From Blastococcus colisei (GTDB lineage Bacteria; Actinomycetota; Actinomycetes; Mycobacteriales; Geodermatophilaceae), in NCBI RefSeq assembly GCF_006717095.1, contig NZ_VFQE01000001.1, forward strand, positions 1,736,001 to 1,800,000: a stretch of DNA of 64,000 nucleotides. Direction: 5' to 3'. The translations under genes were made by a program, and so were the position numbers. Each line of letters opens with the position of its first letter. Positions within the stretch are counted from its first letter, which is position 1. A model generated the notes under the pieces. It had not been told where the DNA came from, made no database searches, and saw only the letters and a program-made list of their open reading frames with translations. This document shows positions 60,604 through 64,000 of the stretch, piece by piece.

Positions 60604-62703
60604 TCAGGCGGGCAGGGACGCGACGCCCTGCGGCAGGAACCGCTCGCCGGTGACCTTCTCGGCGACACCGGTCCGGTCCAGGTGGGCGGAGATGCCGCCC
60701 AGCCAGAACGGCCACCCGGCGCCCAGCAGCATGCACAGGTCGATGTCCTGCACGGCCTGGACGACGCCCTCGTCCAGCATCAGCCCGATCTCCTGTGCCA
60801 GCGCCTCGACGGCGCGCTCGCGGACCTCGTCCTCGGTCAGCGGGGAGGGGGTGGGCGGGGTGAAGGCACTGCTCCCCTCGAGCTCGGGGTCGACGACGCC
60901 CGGCTCGCTGTACACCGACGACTTGCCGAGCTCGACCATCTTCCGCAAGGCCTCGCCGACGGAGAACCGGTCGGGGAAGGCCTCGTGCATGCGCTCGGCC
61001 ACGTGCAGCGCCACCGGCGGGCCGACGAGGGTGAGCAGCTCGAACGGCGTCATCGGCAGGCCCAGCGGGTCCAGGGCCCGGTCGGCGACGGCGACCGGGG
61101 TGCCCTGCTCCACCGACGCCGTGACCTCGCCGAGGAAGCGGGTGAGCAGCCGGTTGACCACGAACGCCGGGGCGTCCGCGACCAGCACGCAGCTCTTCTT
61201 CAGCGACCTGCCGACGGCGAAAGCGGTGGCCAGCGTGGCGTCGTCGGTCTGCTCGGCGCGCACGACCTCCAGCAGCGGCAGCACCGCCACCGGGTTGAAG
61301 AAGTGCAGGCCCACGACCCGCGCGGGGTGCTCGAGCTTCGACGCCATCTCGGTCACCGACAGCGCCGAGGTGTTGGTGGCGAGCACGCACTCGGGCGAGA
61401 CGATGGCCTCGACCTCGGCGAACACCTGCTGCTTGACCGACATCTCCTCGAACACGGCCTCGATGACGAGGTCGGCGTCGGCGAAGACGTCCTTGGACAG
61501 CGAGCCGGTCACCAGGCCCTTGAGCTGGTTGAGCTTGTCCTGGTTCAGCCGGCCGCGCCGGGCCAGCTTGTCCAGCTCGCCGTGCACGTACGCCACGCCC
61601 TTGTCCACGCGCGCCTGGTCGATGTCGGTCAGCACGACCGGCACCTTCAGCTGCCGCACGAGCAGCATCGCCAGCTGCGAGGCCATCAGGCCCGCACCGA
61701 CGACGCCGACCTTGGTGACCGTGCGCGCCAGCGCCTTGTCCGGGGCGCCGGCCGGCCGCTTGGCCCGCTTGTTCACCAGGTCGAAGCTGTACAGCGAGGC
61801 CCGCAGCGGGTCGCTCATCAGCAGCTCGGTCAGGGCGTCGTCCTCGGCGGCCGTGCCGGCGGTGAAGGCCTCGCCCTCGACGCCGTCGCGGGCCAGCTCC
61901 ATCAGCTCCACGGCCCGGACGGCGCCGGGGGAGGCGTTGCGGGTGCGGGCGGCGACGATCGCCGTCGCGCGGGCGATCCCGTCGTCCCAGGTCGACCGAT
62001 CGATCTCGGGACGGGAGACGGTCACGGCTCCGCCGAGGACGCCGACGGCCCACTCGAGCGACCGCTCGAGGAAGTCGGCCGGCTCGAACACGACGTCGGC
62101 GATCCCGAGCTTCGCCGCCTTCGGTGCCGGCGTCATCGTGTTCTGTGCGAGCGCGTTCTCGACGATCACCGTGACGGCGGGGTCGATGCCGATCAGGTTC
62201 GGCAGCAGCTGCGTGCCGCCCCAGCCGGGCACCAGGCCGAGGAAGACCTCGGGGAAGGCCACCATCGCCGTCGAGGCGAGCGTCCGGTACCGGCAGTGCA
62301 GCGCCAGCTCCAGCCCGCCGCCGAGCGCGACGCCGTTGACGAAGGCGAACGTCGGGACCGACGAGTCCTTGAGCCGACGGAAGACCCGGTGGCCGGTCTC
62401 CGCGATCTCCCGCGCCGTGGCCGCGTCGGTGACCGACGGCACGCCGGAGAGGTCGGCGCCGACCGCGAAGATGAACGGCTTGCCGGTCACGCCGATCGCC
62501 ACCGGGGCGGGGGACCGGGCGGCGATCTCGTCCAGCGCGGCGTCCAGCGAGGCCAGGCCGCCGGGGCCGAAGGTCGACGGGCGGGTGTGGTCGTGCCCGT
62601 TGTCCAGCGTGATCAGCGCGAACTCACCGGAGAGCCCCGGGAGGGTCAGGAACCGGACCTTGGCCCGGGTCACGACCTCGTTCTCGAAAACAGCGGTGCT
62701 CAC
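60604..62703 (-). CDS. fused enoyl-CoA hydratase/3-hydroxyacyl-CoA dehydrogenase (FadB/FadJ type)
   Basis: The 699-residue protein joins an N-terminal crotonase domain (PVAIGVTGKPFIFAVGADLSG; FAFVNGVALGGGLELALHCRYR with the two oxyanion loops and MVAFPEVFLGLVPGWGGTQLL containing the catalytic Glu) to an NAD-dependent dehydrogenase (VGVVGAGLMASQLAML; NTSALSVTEMAS; VGLHFFNPVAVLPLLEVV with the catalytic His). It performs the two middle steps of beta-oxidation. The Rossmann motif reads GAGLMAS instead of the usual GAGxMGx. GTG 62703 overlaps the thiolase stop (GTGA). Confidence 0.93.
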   Translation of the reverse strand: MSTAVFENEVVTRAKVRFLTLPGLSGEFALITLDNGHDHTRPSTFGPGGLASLDAALDEIAARSPAPVAIGVTGKPFIFAVGADLSGVPSVTDAATAREIAETGHRVFRRLKDSSVPTFAFVNGVALGGGLELALHCRYRTLASTAMVAFPEVFLGLVPGWGGTQLLPNLIGIDPAVTVIVENALAQNTMTPAPKAAKLGIADVVFEPADFLERSLEWAVGVLGGAVTVSRPEIDRSTWDDGIARATAIVAARTRNASPGAVRAVELMELARDGVEGEAFTAGTAAEDDALTELLMSDPLRASLYSFDLVNKRAKRPAGAPDKALARTVTKVGVVGAGLMASQLAMLLVRQLKVPVVLTDIDQARVDKGVAYVHGELDKLARRGRLNQDKLNQLKGLVTGSLSKDVFADADLVIEAVFEEMSVKQQVFAEVEAIVSPECVLATNTSALSVTEMASKLEHPARVVGLHFFNPVAVLPLLEVVRAEQTDDATLATAFAVGRSLKKSCVLVADAPAFVVNRLLTRFLGEVTASVEQGTPVAVADRALDPLGLPMTPFELLTLVGPPVALHVAERMHEAFPDRFSVGEALRKMVELGKSSVYSEPGVVDPELEGSSAFTPPTPSPLTEDEVRERAVEALAQEIGLMLDEGVVQAVQDIDLCMLLGAGWPFWLGGISAHLDRTGVAEKVTGERFLPQGVASLPA

Positions 62704-63923
62704 TTGGTGACGCCCTCCCAATTCGGGTTCTCCCAGATCACGGTGGCGCCCATGCCGAGGCCCACGCACATGGCCGTGAGCCCGTAGCGGACGTCCGGCC
62801 GCTCGGCGAACTGCCGCGACAACTGCGTCATGAGCCGGACGCCGGAGGAGGCCAGGGGATGGCCCACGGCGATGGCGCCGCCCCATGGATTGACGCGCTC
62901 GTCGTCGTCGGCGATGCCGAAGTGGTCGAGGAACGCCAGCACCTGGACGGCGAACGCCTCGTTGAGCTCGAACAGCCCGATGTCATCGATCGTCAGGCCG
63001 GTGCGGGCCAGCGCGCGCTCCGTCGACGGCACCGGGCCCACGCCCATGACCTCGGGCTCGACTCCGACGAAGCCGTAGCCGACCAGCCGCATGCCGATGT
63101 CCAGACCCAGCTCGAGCGCGACGTCCTCGGCGGCCAGCAGGCAGCCGGTGGCGCCGTCGTTCAGGCCCGCGGCGTTGCCGGCGGTGACGTGGCCGTGCGG
63201 GCGGAACGGCGTCTTCAGCGAGGCCAGCCCGTCGAGGGTGGTCTGCGGCCGCGGCGGCTCGTCGACGGTGGCGACGCCCCAGCCGTGCTCGGCCGAGCGG
63301 GTGGCCATCGGAACCAGCTCCGGGCCGATCTGGCCGTTGGCCACGGCCTTGGCGTACTTCTGCTGGCTGGCCAGCGCGAACGCGTCGGCGCGCTCCTTGG
63401 TCAGGTGCGGGAAGCGGTCGTGCAGGTTCTCCGCCGTCGACCCCATGACCAGCGCGGAGGGGTCGACCAGCTTCTCGCTGATGATCCGCGGGTTGGGGTC
63501 GACGCCCTCGCCCATGGGGTGGTTGCCCATGTGCTCGACGCCGCCGGCGATGGCGACGTCGTAGGCCCCGAAGGCGATGCCGCTGGCGGTGGTGGTCACG
63601 GCGGTCATCGCGCCGGCGCACATGCGGTCGATCGAGTAACCCGGAACGGACTTCGGCAGCCCGGCCAGCAGTGCGGCGGTCCGCCCGAGGGTCAGGCCCT
63701 GGTCGCCGATCTGGGTCGTGGCGGCGATCGCCACCTCGTCCACGCGATCGGCCGGCAGCGCCGGGTTGCGGCGCAGGAGCTCGCGGATGACCCGGACGAC
63801 CAGGTCGTCGGCCCGGGTCTCGGCGTAGATGCCCTTCGGCCCGGCCTTGCCGAAGGGGGTGCGCACGCCGTCGACGAAGACGACCTCACGCAGCGAGCGT
63901 GGCCGCCGCTCTTCCAATGACAC
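62700..63923 (-). CDS. acetyl-CoA acyltransferase (thiolase)
   Basis: The 407-residue thiolase has the nucleophilic Cys in IDRMCAGAMTAV, NEAFAVQVLAF, the His of GGAIAVGHPLASSG and the second catalytic Cys in TAMCVGLGMG. It cleaves 3-ketoacyl-CoA in beta-oxidation (degradative FadA type) and forms the trifunctional complex with the downstream FadB-like protein. GTG 63923 is used. A palindromic operator candidate lies 52 bases upstream. Confidence 0.93.
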   Translation of the reverse strand: MSLEERRPRSLREVVFVDGVRTPFGKAGPKGIYAETRADDLVVRVIRELLRRNPALPADRVDEVAIAATTQIGDQGLTLGRTAALLAGLPKSVPGYSIDRMCAGAMTAVTTTASGIAFGAYDVAIAGGVEHMGNHPMGEGVDPNPRIISEKLVDPSALVMGSTAENLHDRFPHLTKERADAFALASQQKYAKAVANGQIGPELVPMATRSAEHGWGVATVDEPPRPQTTLDGLASLKTPFRPHGHVTAGNAAGLNDGATGCLLAAEDVALELGLDIGMRLVGYGFVGVEPEVMGVGPVPSTERALARTGLTIDDIGLFELNEAFAVQVLAFLDHFGIADDDERVNPWGGAIAVGHPLASSGVRLMTQLSRQFAERPDVRYGLTAMCVGLGMGATVIWENPNWEGVTK

Positions 63924-63974
63924 GCAGACCTCCGCAGCAGTTCGGCTCCGGCCCGGACAGGCTCGGCGAGCTCA

Positions 63975-63992
63975 AGTTACCCGTCGGTAACT
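63975..63992. promoter_or_regulatory. palindromic operator upstream of the thiolase gene
   Basis: AGTTACC (63975-63981), CGTC, GGTAACT (63986-63992): perfect 7-bp arms. The GTTACC/GGTAAC half-sites resemble operators of TetR-type fatty acid degradation repressors in actinobacteria. Position upstream of a fad operon supports control of beta-oxidation. Confidence 0.55.
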
Positions 63993-64000
63993 CCGTGGCC

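Overview
The window comes from a chromosome of a very GC-rich actinobacterium. The evidence is pervasive GTG starts, GTGA/ATGA gene overlaps, a mycothiol-type maleylpyruvate isomerase, a DUF222/HNH protein, and a housekeeping order that follows the Mycobacterium sigB...sigA-ppgK-suhB-cei-DUF4193-dut-DUF3710-OB fold-DUF3159-ceoC/ceoB-APC-TrmA...dxs region. A Geodermatophilaceae-like member (Blastococcus/Geodermatophilus/Modestobacter) is my best guess from general character; I have no marker that proves it.

Layout. (1) 1-1221: 5' part of a SigB-type sigma factor and dtd. (2) 1265-10993: a tightly coupled catabolic operon that fits salicylate -> salicylyl-CoA -> gentisyl-CoA -> gentisate -> maleylpyruvate -> fumarylpyruvate -> fumarate + pyruvate, divergent from a PaaX-type repressor across a perfect inverted repeat; a methyl-ester-hydrolase-like gene sits at its downstream end. 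(3) 10994-25192: an accessory zone with a DUF222/HNH protein, katG-furA, a mazEF-like pair, TetR/methyltransferase, an AfsR/SARP-type regulator, a SpoIIE phosphatase, gene remnants, a heptamer microsatellite, and four dispersed fragments of the first 31 codons of an HhH-GPD DNA-repair gene whose complete copy lies at 25193. (4) 25890-36478: DUF3099, an iron-siderophore ABC operon under DtxR/IdeR-like boxes, a psuK-psuG pair in which psuK probably starts at CTG, DUF3039, a triple hairpin repeat, YihY, VanW and a small zinc-binding protein. (5) 36991-39690: two tandem paralogous secreted FG-GAP-like proteins. (6) 39758-57290: conserved housekeeping block from rpoD/sigA to dxs, containing a 77-bp tandem repeat that creates two coupled 26-codon mini-ORFs. 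(7) 57304-63923: a sugar-type ABC importer operon and a fadBA beta-oxidation operon with a palindromic operator at the window edge.

How it works together: regions 1 and 6 are ancestral and syntenic. Regions 2-5 are the roughly 39 kb that separate the two primary-type sigma factor genes here, and they carry nutrient-scavenging, regulatory and mobile or decayed material. Most operons are run by translational coupling (GTGA/ATGA overlaps), and several promoters lie so close to start codons that leaderless mRNAs are likely. The most unusual signals are the HhH-GPD fragment family, the self-coupled 77-bp repeat in front of the OB-fold gene, the shrunken oxidoreductase domain in the salicylyl-CoA hydroxylase-like enzyme, and the CTG start of psuK.
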